Of a stretch of DNA of 64,000 nt, positions 31,764 through 44,000 are shown one piece after another. This stretch comes from Phycomyces blakesleeanus NRRL 1555(-) (lineage: Eukaryota > Mucoromycota > Mucoromycetes > Mucorales > Phycomycetaceae). The DNA lies in contig NW_017265153.1 in assembly GCF_001638985.1 (NCBI RefSeq), positions 679,776-743,775 of the forward strand, in the 5' to 3' direction. The notes under the pieces are model-generated. The model saw only the letters and a list, made by a program, of their open reading frames with translations, was not told where the DNA came from and searched no databases. Numbering within the stretch: the first letter of the stretch is position 1; each line of letters starts with the position of its first letter. Both the position numbers and the translations under genes were made by a program.

Positions 31764-32365
31764 TTGTACCTATTAATTAATTATTCTTTTGGGACAATCA
31801 ATAAAGTTTTTGCTGTAGAAGACCATTTGCAAAAAGAGTGGATGGGGATTACTTACCAGCTGGTACTGTCTGACTCTGGGAATATAAGTTGGCGAAAGAA
31901 AGAGAAAGGCATGATACGCGTAAGAAGGCCAATAAATAGTAAGATATCAAACAAGATTGCGTCACACTCTAATGACAACAACTCCCTATGATCTTCTGTA
32001 TAATTGGTTATTGATATAGTGCATATGTGACTAATTATTATATATTTATTATCAAGTTTAAATTCAGGACGCAAACTGCTATTAATTGAATATACAGGAT
32101 TTGTTTTTCGTATGAGACAGTATTTTATTATTAAGTTGCCCAAATACAGGCCGTATCCATTAAAACAATGAGAGCTAGGTGCCTGGAGAGAGAGATAAAC
32201 ACAAAGTGTGGGGACAAAGTAGTAAAGCTAATGCACGCAATAATAACCGTATATCTCCCGTCCTATTATCCTGACGTCAACTCTATTGAGAGATTTTGGG
32301 AAGTCTTAAAAGATAGAGTTATAAAAAGTCAATTGAAAGACACAGCGACTCTCATTTCAATGTAG
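31764..32365 (+). pseudogene. Decayed Tc1/IS630-type transposase fragment
   Basis: Two frames show the remains of a DDE_3 transposase. About 31836-31945 reads LVLSDSGNISWRKKEKGMIRV, corresponding to the region around the first catalytic Asp. 32240-32345 reads VYLPSYYPDVNSIERFWEVL, corresponding to the YxPxSPDxNPIExxW region, with the third Glu kept. Stops and frame changes separate the two, and the second Asp region is not recognisable. This relic sits in the centre of the inverted duplication and may be what is left of its founding transposon. Confidence 0.65.
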
Positions 32366-32593
32366 GTAGTAAAAGATGATTATGTTTATTTATAATATTC
32401 AGTTAAGTATTCTTCCTAAACGTTTAAATAAGGAGTCCTTATAGTTTAATTTTATCAGAAGCTGGTAAAGCTATGTATAAAAAGTGGTGAATTTGTTTTC
32501 TAAAAGCTGAACAAATTAATTTCAATATTTGACCAAACCAACCTTTTTACTCAGGGCAATTTGACCTCAAACATGTGTGCAATTTTTTTCAAG
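32366..32593. other. Inner spacer of the inverted duplication, right side
   Basis: AT-rich, no gene and no repeat recognised. It ends where the right arm begins. Confidence 0.4.
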
Positions 32594-33914
32594 AAAAATG
32601 GGCAGGATTTTAAAAGATTTGGTAAAATGAGAGTGGAAGCACTGTATTCTTATTATTATTCTGTATACTTTATTTTATATTATTCGAATTTAAATCCTTA
32701 TTTTCATAAGAGTGTATTATGAAAAATCGTTTTGTATGTATATAAATACATATATTACTTGATCTGTATACTATAAGTATTAAGTAGGTAGAGAAGTATA
32801 ACAAAGGGGATGAAAAAGCTCATTTCGGCTGTATTCTTCTCTGGTTGGTTGGTTGGTTCGTTTTTTGATGGCCTTCCGGTCTATATAAAATATATATATA
32901 AAAAACCGGATTCCAAGTATTTATAGCCTCAGAAGCAGTTTGAAATCCCTCCCCAAGAAAGGAACACCCTTCATATATAAATATATATACAAATGGAGCC
33001 TTTTTTCTGCATTCAAACATTGAGAAAATATGGTCTCGATTCTATTCGTCCAGATGCCGCCGGTCTCGGTACCCCTGCTTTCCTTATACTAATAGTAATG
33101 TTACCGTATGTCTGTGTACGGTACCACTCAAGCCATTTGATTATAGACACCGTCCATAATCAATTCGCTTACACTGTAGCCTGTGAGTTACCCGAAACCG
33201 GTACCGGAGAGTTCACACTAAACAAAACTACACTCCATTCCATTCCATTCTATCGCACACCACACCACTCCACTCCACTCCACTTCATTAGATTACATTT
33301 CACTGTACTGTATTGTACTATATTGTACTATACTATATTATAGTACTGCACTGCACTGCACTGCACTGTACTGTACTGTACTGTACTTTACTGTACGCAC
33401 AACAGGATTTGTAACACAAGAAAATATACATACAAATAAAAAAAAAACATCTTTTTTTTTGCGACCAAGAAGTAAAGCCCAGTCTTTTTCGCTGTCATAT
33501 ATATAAATTTACGTATATGTATATTATCTCGGGACAATCTTTCCGCGCTTATAAAAGACTATTAAAAAAAAGGGACAACAGCAAGGACTACTTACGGGAA
33601 CCCATTAAACAATATCCTCTCAGGGCAATTAACCTTCTACAGTGTCCCAATTGATAATCTGATTGCACCCGTTTAATAATACTGATAATAAGAGTATATA
33701 TATAAGTATATATTAAAGTACAGAATATTCTTAACCAACCTGGAAGAAGTCCGAAATAATAATAATAATAAAAACGGTTAACAAATAACCTATTAGTGTT
33801 AAAGGTGTATAGAACATATTCTAAAGGAGTCCATGCCATGTGTTTCGGAGCAAAGACGATCAGGTACGAAGCCTAATTTTTCACCTAGTTTTGAAATAGA
33901 AAATAATAATAATA
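32594..33914. repeat. Right arm of a 5.5-kb inverted duplication
   Basis: Inverted copy of 28412-29727, about 1321 bp. It carries the same outward-facing frames, here on the plus strand: MEPFFCIQTLRKYGLDS (ATG at 32993) and MPCVSEQRRSGTK (33833). The first differs from its twin by one visible residue (YRTPHH instead of YRIPHH). Homology stops abruptly at 33914/28412 on the outside and 32594/29727 on the inside. No obvious target-site duplication flanks the pair. Confidence 0.9.
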
Positions 33915-34704
33915 TAATATACTATGGCCGAAAAACTGCAACTAGAGATCAAATAAGTCAATTTTATTTATTTATTAATGCTATTTCTATTGCTATTAAT
34001 GATGGTGATGGTGATGGCAATGGTGATGCTGATATAGTTTTTCTTTAGCTGTCATTTGTCTTTCTTTCTCATAGAAAATAATATAGCTTTCATTAATGAA
34101 ATTAAGTTTGATAAGCGTCAATAGATTTCAAAGTTAAGCCCCTTGATTTTATTTGATTTTATTTTATTTTATAGTGTTATGTTGTGTTTTGTATAGTTAC
34201 TCATTGTAATGTGTATAGATGTATGTATTATCATGTCATTTTCTCTTGCAAGTGTTTTGATAACCATAAGCCTAAACTAGATAATAATAATAATAATAAA
34301 AATAAAAATACACACCTGCTTTTGGATGTTGTAACTGTTAATCTGTACCACAAGGCTATTTTCATTACAAGCTAATATTAGTTGCCCTGGCCAAGCTCAC
34401 CGTTGGTCTTTCTCCTTTTCGATCACAAATATATTCCTCTTGCTTTTTCGTTTTCCATTCTTCTTCTTCTTTTTTTTTTATATATATCTTATATATATAT
34501 ATAAGCTTATTCGTATGCCTCTTGCAATATTCAATAATCAATAATATATATCATCACCGCCACCACCGCCACCGCCACCACCACCATCGTTACCCGTTAC
34601 CCGTTACCTTTACCGCCACCGTCATAATCACGTTCAAATAATATATATATATTTAAAGAGATATAAATCTATTACTTTTTCCGATTTTTTCCCCTACTTA
34701 CTCA
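33915..34704. promoter_or_regulatory. Upstream region of the Psg1-like gene
   Basis: Contains GATGGTGATG repeats (33998-34030), AATAAT repeats (34280-34310), a CACCGC-rich array with three TTACCCG units (34554-34620) and TATATA stretches (34480-34505, 34638-34652) in core-promoter position. A missing 5' exon with a signal peptide may hide here, but I found none. Confidence 0.4.
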
Positions 34705-36477
34705 ATGAGCCTTTCAAAACGAGAAGGTAGTCCTTTTTAATTATAATGATCTACTCAATCATTCCTAATTCCTAATCACATCTCCATAGACATTGACCCA
34801 AGTACCTGTGCAGAAAAGGGTAATGAGTTTACAGTCTGTTCACCACTAAACACTGATATCTGGTATAACGGATCAACCTATAATTTTGTGTGGAATTACA
34901 AGTGAGTATATATATATATATGTTAATTATTCATTAAATTAATGAATATATTATAACGATTATATATAAAAAAATAAATAAAACTAAATGGGAATTATTA
35001 CTGCAATTACTGAATATTTTATTTTATTTTATACAACAACAACAAAAAATAGCCAGCCTTTTTATGTTCCATCGGTAAGATTAATCAAACCATAATTCAT
35101 ATATCTACGCAATAAGCAAAAACGTATAACTAATTCTTGCACAACTAATTATGGGTCTTTTTTTTTTTATTATAGAAATCTATATCTCTTTATCTATATT
35201 ACAAGTACAATTTCGCCTACACACAGATCAAAGAATGGACCTATATGGACACTTCTGATGGAGAAATGAGCTCTCTAGTAGACGACACATGGTTTCCAGA
35301 CCAACTTCCTGCTGGTTCAGGAAACCGTACCTGGACCTACTTTGGCTACCTGCTTCCTGCAGATATGAACGCAACAAAAGAACTCATAACACCCAGTAGC
35401 ACATATCCCAGACCATTCAATTTCTCTGTTGTTCGTGAGTAAATGTTGCCCTTAATTCTACCCTTTTTGCTTGTTTGTTCTAATCCTTCATTCTTTAAAA
35501 CAGAGTTTTCACTTCCACTCGAAGCAGGTGCTTCGGCTTCTACTGCAGTAAAAGCAATACCCACAAACACAAACCCCAATCCAACAGATACCAATAATAA
35601 CAGTAATGATAGTAGTACCAATGATAGTAACAACAGTGGGACAGCATTACCAACTTGGGCTATTGTTGTTATTTCAATTGTTGGTGCTGCTGTGCTAGCT
35701 GGTGTCGGTGTAGCCATCTGGGCAATATTGATTTCACATCGTCGCAAACGAACGAACAAACTTTCACCAACAGCAGCAGCATCGACAATGGCAGGTCAAC
35801 CTAGAGGAGGGTTAGGAGGGGGCATAGGAGGAGGGATGTCTGAAAAAAAGCTCTGCCGGGATAGCAGCAGTGGCCAGAACAGTGCTGAATACGAAAAACG
35901 AGGACTCCAGGGATGTGACATTGCTTCGATATACTCTAATACACCAATCATGGCCATGGCCACAGGGTCCGGAAGACTACTAGCCAGCCAGCCGAACTCC
36001 ACAACCGAACTCGCATCTTCTATCAACACCGCCATTTCCTCTCCAAGACCTCTCGACCCAATTCATGCTGTCTCTATATCTTCTCCTCCTTTTGGACCTT
36101 ACCACCCTAATTCAACTGCCTACACAATGCCGCCGCCACCACCTCGCTCACCCAGTACCGCCACGACTTCCACCTCTACAACAACAACTAATAACAATAA
36201 TACCAACACTAATTCAGTACTCTCGTCAACGGACGCAGCCATGCTCGCAGATACCTTCCGCAATGCACTTTATAGACCCGAGTGGTCAGCAGACGGAGAC
36301 GAGGACGAAGAACTAAAAAGACGGAAATTAGGAGAGTCGTTACTCCAACGTCAATTAGCAGAAGATGGCACGTCCGTTAAACACACGGAGAGAAGACCAA
36401 CTAAGATAAGAACCGTAGCCGAAATAGAAAGCAGAGCTATCCTTGAGAATATCCAGCCCCAAAGTGCGAACATTTAA
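34705..36477 (+). CDS. Psg1-like single-pass membrane protein
   Basis: Five exons (34705-34726, 34790-34901, 35053-35074, 35176-35434, 35504-36477) join in frame to 462 residues. The extracytoplasmic part, CSPLNTDIWYNGSTYNFVW, then LYLYYKYNF, KEWTYMDTSDGEM and LVDDTWFPD, follows the same pattern as the lumenal domain of yeast Psg1 (YKL077W), which stabilises the plasma-membrane ATPase Pma1 in the Golgi. A Ser/Thr/Asn-rich stalk, one membrane segment (ALPTWAIVVISIVGAAVLAG at about residue 200) and a basic stop-transfer RRKRTNK follow. The cytosolic tail of ~240 residues is low-complexity, Ser/Pro/Thr-rich, much longer than in Psg1. Exons 1 and 3 are only 22 nt. No signal peptide is visible behind the chosen ATG, so the 5' end may be incomplete. 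The gene model is firm; the Psg1 link is moderate. Confidence 0.72.
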
Positions 36478-37739
36478 AAATACAAAAGACGAAGAAGAAA
36501 TAGGAATAGGAACGAACAAACGAATGGTTTTGTTTTTTTTTTGTTCCTTGACTCGATTCAATTTTGACATCTGTATCATTAACCCATACTCCTTTCCTCA
36601 TTTACTCCTTTCCATTTACATTAATGTGCACGTACACAATTACAACATCATCCCCTTTATAAACCACTTCACTTATACACAAGCATTCCCTCTCTCTCTC
36701 TCTCTCTGTCTCTCTTTTTTTTCCATTTCTTTATTTATTTTTTTATATACGCGCAGGTTAGTTATAAAGATGTAGAATATAATATAATAAAATAAAAAAG
36801 GGGCACACACACATATAATAAAAAAGTATTATTTGTCTCTATATACACGATTTCCTCTATTGTTCTCTTATTCGTTAATAGGTAGACAAATTAGCTATAT
36901 GAATTGTCATTATAATGATTTCAAAAAAAGGAAAAGTCCTTATTTACCATTTCAGACCCTATTTTTTTCATATTTTTTTTTTACTCTGATGACAAACGAA
37001 AACTGTTTGGAGAATAAAGCCTTACGATAGGTTCGATTCGTGCAAATTAGGCAGCTCTGTTTTTTTTTTTTAAAAAAATAAAATAAAAAATTGTGGGTTC
37101 TGTGTAATACTGGTTCGTACTCCCACAATTTTTCTTGCCTTGTTAAACACCAATTATATTTTAGATTCTGTGATTGTTTTTAGAAGAAGAGGAAGAAGAA
37201 GAATAAGAAGAAGAAAGTTATATGCGATCTTATTACTAAATGTATATATCCTTTTAATAAACCATACAACAAATAGATACACACGGGCACATAGTGTATA
37301 CTCCAATTTTTGTCCTCTATAGATACTAATAATAAATACATAAATAAATAAATAGCTTGGCAATGTACAAGAGCATTGTTCAAACAAAATCAAACAAATT
37401 CTCCTTAAAGCTTGATTATATAAATATACACACAATTATGCATTTAATAATGTATTTTGCAGTGCGTTGGTTTGCGTGCTGAGCCATACAATACACAATA
37501 TGTTACATATTACTCTGAAACGGACATGTTTTTGTATCTATTGTTGTACTGGTCAATTTTGATATTTTATTCTTTAGTGTGTTTTTGGAAATTACAGTTT
37601 CTACTTAAGATTGAGACAAATTGGGAAATGTTTTAGACGAATCAAAATGTAATTTCAAACGATATGCTTATCTTTTGTGGACAGAACGAGAATGAGATTT
37701 AGACAAAGAGAAATTAAATTTAAGGCAAAGTAGACATTT
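36478..37739. other. Intergenic, no gene seen
   Basis: CT-rich (36690-36718) and AT-rich DNA, GAA repeats at 37180-37215. A GGTTCGATTC motif at 37031-37040 followed by poly-T resembles a tRNA B box, but no A box or cloverleaf could be found. Confidence 0.45.
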
Positions 37740-37979
37740 ATTCAGACATTTTACTTATAATTTGTCTAAATGACTCAAAGAGACAACCTGTTTATGTTAC
37801 AGTGGTGGGATCGTTGTTGTTGTTACTGTTGTTGCCGCTGCTGACTGCTTCTTGCTTTCTTGCCTTTATCACATTTTTGGAAAGCAGTTGGTCGATGGGA
37901 TCCTCTCCAAGTTGACAAAGCAATTGTCATCAAATTTTTTTACTGCAGCATTAACATCTCGCTGCCACAGTGGGGGGTA
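37740..37979. repeat. Second dispersed repeat family, copy 2
   Basis: Homologous to 6530-6740 (GTCTAAATG, GCTGCTGACTGC, TGGTCGATGGGATCCTC versus TGGTCGATGGGCTCCTT, AAGTTGACAAAGCAATTGTCA, CTCGCTGCCA). Both copies are in the same orientation. No coding capacity. Confidence 0.65.
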
Positions 37980-38502
37980 CTCAGTCAAGTTGTTCGCACA
38001 ATTTTTAAATTCATAAATCAATATCATTGGGCTACAATTGTACAAACGACGAACAAATTTTGACCGAAAAACATACGACTCTTTGACCGGCTGAATCATT
38101 ACTTTTTTATATGTAATATGATAATGTTTTTATCTTTCTCCTTCATAAATTAATATGCTACTTCTTTCTCTCCATATTACATGCCAAAATACAGTACAAA
38201 GCAACAAACAATTGATGCCTTAAAGAAATCGCATAAAATTAGTGAATTTATCGTGAAGAAAAAAAAACACTGGTAGATTCTTTATCAGCAAGTACATATG
38301 AGCTTATCAAATATATATTCTAGAAGTAATCGAAAAGGAAGTTAATGTAAAGTTGGAGCAGATAGCTGCCGTTAAGGAGCTTGGGCAAACCCTTAAAGCC
38401 AATAAATACATACACAAGGTTGACAATGTATTGCCAGATCTTGAGTCAAAGGAAAGAACACTTGGCTTCTTCGGGAGTCTAGGTGCATAAAGGTTTAAAA
38501 AA
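37980..38502. other. Unassigned; short coding-like fragment
   Basis: At about 38322-38490 the plus strand reads EVIEKEVNVKLEQIAAVKEL, then GQTLKANKYIHKVDNVLPDL and ESKERTLGFFGSLGA, then a stop: protein-like composition without start codon or family match. It could be the end of a degraded transposon gene or an isolated exon remnant. Confidence 0.35.
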
Positions 38503-38623
38503 AAAATCAGTTGGTGTGGACAGGCTAAAAGTTCAAAAAAAAAGAGCAAAATTAATTAAAGCTCTCGCCCAATGATATGACTTATGTTTTTGCCCTTTTA
38601 GTCTGTCCACCCCAGCCAATTTT
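38503..38623. repeat. Short fold-back element
   Basis: Left end (about 38503-38531) and right end (38592-38623) are imperfect inverted copies sharing GGTGTGGACAGGCTAAAAG and CTTTTAGTCTGTCCACCCC. About 121 bp in total, the same size class as 15144-15270 and 24491-24611. Confidence 0.62.
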
Positions 38624-38937
38624 ATATGATACTTTTATATCATATAAAAAAAACGCGATTTTGAAACACGTTATTCTTTTTTAAGAGCAACAATCTCCGT
38701 CTAAATAAATTTTATACGATGTGTCCAAGGTCCCTATTAGAGAAACGTATGTTTCTATATTGGAGATTTCTACATTGCTATAAGAATTTTAGTCCAATAA
38801 TATTGCTTGCTTAATTTAAAGACTGTACGTAGCATCCGGTCGAGTACCCCATTTAAGAGAAAAAGTGAAAAGCAGTAACAGAATTATACTGGATTCCCCC
38901 CTCTCCCCCCCTCCTCACGTTCCGTCAAGAAAGATTT
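38624..38937. other. Upstream of the SPRY gene, no feature resolved
   Basis: AT-rich with a C-rich stretch at 38896-38914. A first exon of the SPRY gene may lie here: the membrane-segment frame that follows has no upstream ATG in frame before a stop at 38854. Confidence 0.35.
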
Positions 38938-40314
38938 GTGAATGATAAATACACTACCCCAGCTCTACTCAACATTTACTCTAATAAAATAAACTATATA
39001 CCAGTGTGTGCGTGGATTTGCATTAGTGTATGCATGTTTCTTCTTCTTCTTTTGTTAGCCTTTCTTTTTGTTTTTCATTGCTATAAGGAAAGGCAATACT
39101 TTCAGCTTAAAGTCCGGAGTTTGTATTCCAGTCACTGATAGGTTTATATAGACGATTTCCTGACCTTCTTTTCCTTCTATCAACTGAGAGTACCATATGA
39201 TTTGGATATACTTTATATATATAGAAAGCAACAGTAATAAAAAGCCCTTTTTCTTTTCTCTAAAAGAAAATAATTAAATCCTGAATTTAATACACACAAA
39301 TATTAAAAAAAAATTAAATAAAACAATATATATATATATAATATGGTAAATATTATTTAAAGAAAGAAAAAGAATGAAAATTTTGTCAAAAAGTCATTCC
39401 CTTACCTCAACCTTGAAGCTTATTCACAATCTGCACAAAAGTACAAAGCAAATCAAGTAGACAATTACACAGATGAGCCACCTAGTTATGACCATGCAGT
39501 CCAGGCTTCTTTAGAGCCCGAGAATACCGTACATCTAACCGGACGATTCCAAGATACTTCTGTCGATTCATACGCTCGCGCAGAGGTGTTTATTCAGGCC
39601 CATCAGAGCATGATTAACCGTTTTCCTACTGAGCTTGCGGCACAGGCAGCCAAGGATGGACTCATTAAACGCATGTCGATTGACCAAGCTCCTCATCAGA
39701 ATCCCTACTTTTGCCATCCAAACTCTACTCCCCACACTAATCCGGCTTTAAAGGTCGACCTGGATCAAAGTACAGTTCAAGTCTGGCCAAACCAGACCAG
39801 ACAGAAGATTATCGAGGATTGGGACATCATCATTCAAGGAACTCATCCTTTTCTTTCCTTGTCGGATTACGGCCGGCCACCCCAGAGCACAGGATTCCAC
39901 TATTTTGAGATCACGGTTCTTGATTGTGCTCCTAACACGGTAATGGCCATTGGTCTGGCAACCAAGCCTTATCCGGTATTCCGGATGCCAGGTTGGAATA
40001 AGCACTCAATAGGGTATCATAGTGATGATGGACGTAAGTTCTGTGATGACGCTTCAGGCGGACAAGACTATGGACCCCAGTGGGGGTTTGGTCAGACGGT
40101 TGGCTGCAGATACGACCCAGTCCAAGGTAACGTCATGTTCACCTTGAACGGAAACCCACTTGGCACAGCTTTTCAGCTCTTGGAGCGACGCTATTATTAC
40201 CCGAGCTTTGGCGCAGATGGACCGGTCAAGTTCTTTGTGAACTTTGGATCCCAGAGTTTTGTACATACGCCTGTTGATGGCAACCTTTGGATTGGTTCCA
40301 TATTGTCTGTTTAG
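38938..40314 (+). CDS. SPRY-domain protein with PPxY motif, Ssh4/Ear1-like ubiquitin-ligase adaptor
   Basis: The main exon (open from 39361, acceptor at 39362, 39366 or 39372) runs to the stop at 40314, about 315 residues. It contains EPPSYDH, a PPxY motif for Rsp5/Nedd4 WW domains (39475-39495), then a SPRY domain with FHYFEITVLDC, SIGLATKPYPVF-type AIGLATKPYP, RMPGWNKHSIGYHSDDG, YGPQWGFGQTVGCRYD and VMFTLNGNPLG. This is the Ssh4/Ear1 arrangement; those proteins sit in endosome/vacuole membranes and direct cargo ubiquitination. Upstream, 38938 to about 39110 encodes one hydrophobic segment (FLLLLLLAFLFVFHCYKE) with a basic flank, fitting the N-terminal membrane anchor of this family. The join between the two and the true start codon are not resolved; no ATG precedes the segment in frame. 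Confidence 0.75.
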
Positions 40315-40562
40315 TATATATCTATAGTGTTACTATCAGTGTAAATAAAGGATGGTGTCATCAAGCTTTTATTTTAAGTGTTAAAAAGGATTGGTGGATT
40401 AATAAGAGCGTACACTTTCACAAGTCCGATTGCAGAAACATGTTACCTCTTTAGAGATTTTCTTTATACCCATAGACCTTGGAGTAGGCAGGGGTTTGTG
40501 TAAACTTGGCGAATATATAAATTTAGATAGAAAAATTTAGACTTTTTCATCCATAGTGGTTT

Positions 40563-41008
40563 TAACACATAGGGAACTTGAGTGGAGCAGATGTAACTAG
40601 TTAGGGGTCTATTATGAGGAAGGACGCTCTAATTGAATAGAGTTTATGACCGGGTTGCTGGCTAGCAAAGATTATGATTCCAATTGGAGGCGTGGTAACG
40701 AGGGGCAACAAACTAGTGTTAAGAGGATGCGTTCTCAAGACAATCGATCTGCACTCCGTAATTTGGTTATGTTGCGTCAAATAATATCTATGACTAGGCG
40801 TATGGGAATGAGAACCAGCTGTCAAAATAAGAAAAAATGTCTTTAACGAGGTAAAAAGGTTACTTTATTAATCTTCACTAGACTTTCTCTGATAATGGCC
40901 TTTTCTGCTAACTTCTCTCCTACTCCTCTATATCCACTTTAGTCTCCTCACTTCGCCTCGTATTTTCTCCGCAATGTGACGGCTACCAACCACCACTCCC
41001 ACCGTCTC
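40563..41008. repeat. Dispersed ~440-bp repeat, copy 3
   Basis: Starts about AACACATAGGGAACTTG and ends CCCACCGTCTCA. It keeps the landmarks GGTTGCTGGCTAGCA, GGTAACGAGGGGCAACAAA, GTTCTCAAGACAAT and AGCTGTCAAAATAA, but is more diverged than copies 1 and 2. The order and orientation are the same. No coding capacity. Confidence 0.7.
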
Positions 41009-44000
41009 ATTTGTCTAAATGAATGTTAACCAAATTTTTTTTACAGTTATTTAACGGGTATCTAAATTTAGCGCTTCAACAAACCATTCGAGCAATAATA
41101 ATAATAATAACAATGATAATAAATTGGGACTTTAGGTTTAAATAAACCGCTGTGGATATTCTTATAGTTCTTCCATTTTTTTTTGTTGATTTATTGAATC
41201 TTTGGAGAGTTGTGTAAAGGCTTAAACAAGCTGTTTCGAAATATTAATAATCTGAAGTAGCAAATGTCAAAAAAGGAGATTTTAGGCTCCAGGAAGACGA
41301 AGTACAAGCTTTTATACTAGGTGCTTATGCAAAGTTGCCGAAAAAATAAATAAAAATAAAGAGGGGGCTTTGAGTACTGGGCTTTGTTTAAAATCTAAAT
41401 AAAGCTTTACCTATAAGAGCCTATTTTGTGGGCTTTAAAAGTCAGATTACGATGAAGTAGGTAATGGACTGGTATACCAAAGAAGAGGAAGAAGAAAGTG
41501 CAAGTGATTTGAAAACCTGTAATTCAAACGACAGTAAGATAATATTGTAATAAGGTCTGCTTTATGGTTTTTGATTATATAAAAACAGAAATCTGCCTAA
41601 TGAATATTTATTACATTTTGAGTACCTTTTTTTTTTCAACAGAGCCAGTATTTTTATTGAATTGTCTGCATGATTAACGAATAAGTGAATAAGAGTAGGT
41701 ATACAATTTTAAATTATGGATATTAAAGACAATGATCACGACAAAGAATAAGAAGCCTAAAGTTTATTTAGTTTATTCGGCATACTTTTATGTAAAGACA
41801 TCCCCACCAATTTCTTTTGGCTTTGTTTTATCTAGCTGAGAAGTAAATGATATACTGCATGTATAAGCATAACCATATTTCACATGCGTGTGTATAGATA
41901 TATTTTGATCATGTCAAAATGGGCCATCCGTACGATTTTGCTAGCATAAATCTAAACGTAAATCTAAATGTAACTGTAACTGTAACTGTAATGCAGGTTC
42001 TATAAAAATAAAATTGAAAGGTTTCACGAACAAGTGTCACAATCAGTACAAATGTACAAATGTACAAATGTACAAATGTACAAATGTACAAATGTACAAA
42101 TGTACACTTGTACGCATATACAAATGTACGTATGTACGTACGTAATATTAGGAAACGCGTAGAAATATTGTTGGCTGGATAGTCATTACAAGGACTTTAT
42201 TTTGCTCCAAGGAGAGAGTATTCAGTGGTGCACATATCAGGAGCATAGTGCTATACATTGAACAAATTGTTGAAAGATTGATACTGGGATTTTCTTTGTT
42301 GTATGGCTAAAACACTATACTGATAGAATGAGAATTTGTGGGTTTCTGAAAAGAATAATGATAAAAATATGATTGAGTTTTAGAAGCAATAGATAAATAG
42401 AGAAAACGAAGGCGCATAAAATGATGATATACATTTAAAACTTTATATTACAATAGTTGTAATCTTGCTGCTGTGGAATGTGTTTGACTCACAAGTGGTA
42501 ATACTAGTGATAGTAATAGTAATATACTTGATTACACAGACTCCAAAAGACGAGTATCATTCTTCAATATTAAACCCACATCAAAACATAACCCTTGAAA
42601 CTTGCCAACTATTTTGTCTATCTTGCTTGCCTTTATAATTCTTCCGGTTTATTTGACTCCCCCTGATTAGCACCAATTCGATAATAATAATAATAATAAT
42701 GATAATGCTAGTTATGTAGAATACTAAGATTTTCAAGGTTTATTTGGTGATCTAAAGTATATGCGTGCATGTGCATGTCTATGTGCACTTTAATACAGAA
42801 AAATATAATTTATCAGAGAATTGACAATCCCTCCCCCTCTCCCTTTTTTTTTTTGTTTTTTGTTGTTTTTTTTTTGGTTTCTCCCCATTCATTTGTTAGG
42901 CTAAATGATTGGACTGATATACACAGATGCGTGTAACCTGGCAACCCATTTTCGCTTGCCCAACAGCCCAAGACGTTTAGAAAACGCCCCTCTTTTTTTT
43001 TAATAGTATTTTTTTTTGGGTTTTCAAATAATGCCCTTTTTATATAAATATTTTTTAAATTATGTTATCCACAATTAAATATATGCAAATGTAGGATTAC
43101 ATGTATATGTATATAGATATAGATATAGGTATATTTTATTTACTCACCTAATTATGTCCATAGATCATATAATACATAATCTGTTCATCATATTCCATAT
43201 GATTTTTTTTCTGTGCTTAGAGTTATGTACTGTAGATTAATTAAGCAAGGTTCTTACATACATATATATAATTGGTGTGAATCAACCATCATCAAGGAAA
43301 TTATGATGTGTCAAAGGCTAATATTGCTTTATCCAAAAGACTTTATATTTTTTTTGGGTTTTCTGAAAGGCGCCCTAAAGAGAGGCTAATCCCAATGAAC
43401 AATAAATGGACTGATTTCCGTAAAAAGAGAGCATTCGTGTAACACCCGACAAAACGTAGTCCCGGTAATCCTAAGGATCAAGACCAAATGGCGATAAAGG
43501 CTAGGAAAGAGAGCAAGAACGAACAAGGACGAACAAGAGATGGCTCAACAGTTTACTATGGGGATGTGGCACGAATTCGGATGTTTTTCCCCCGTCTTTT
43601 TTTTTCTTGTTATTTTTCTGTTGGTGCATATAAACTCAATATAGCAAGGAACACCGATCGAATGTCTTGGCCATCTATCAATCTCGTTATCTTTGTATAT
43701 AAATACAAGGGCAACTCTGCAAAGTTGGGTATTGTGAATGGCTTGTGATATGGAATTTACCAAAGTAACAGCGATTTATTGCATGTAAATAAGCTATATA
43801 TATATATATGAAGAGGTACATTAACCAATAGGTTGGTTACGATATTCTACTTTAATTGCTTTAAGAGCAGATCAGTACTGTTACTATGATTATGCAAGCA
43901 AGCCTATTTTATTTTATTTAATTTTATTTAATTTTTACACCTCAAATTCTGGGGCTGAAATGATACTAATTGTTGGGTTAGAAAGTAGGCAAATAAACTG

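Noticed and set aside
37000..37060. GGTTCGATTC plus poly-T resembling a tRNA 3' half; also a TGATGA box resembling a C/D snoRNA
   Set aside because: No A box, acceptor stem or cloverleaf could be drawn, and no matching D box is present.
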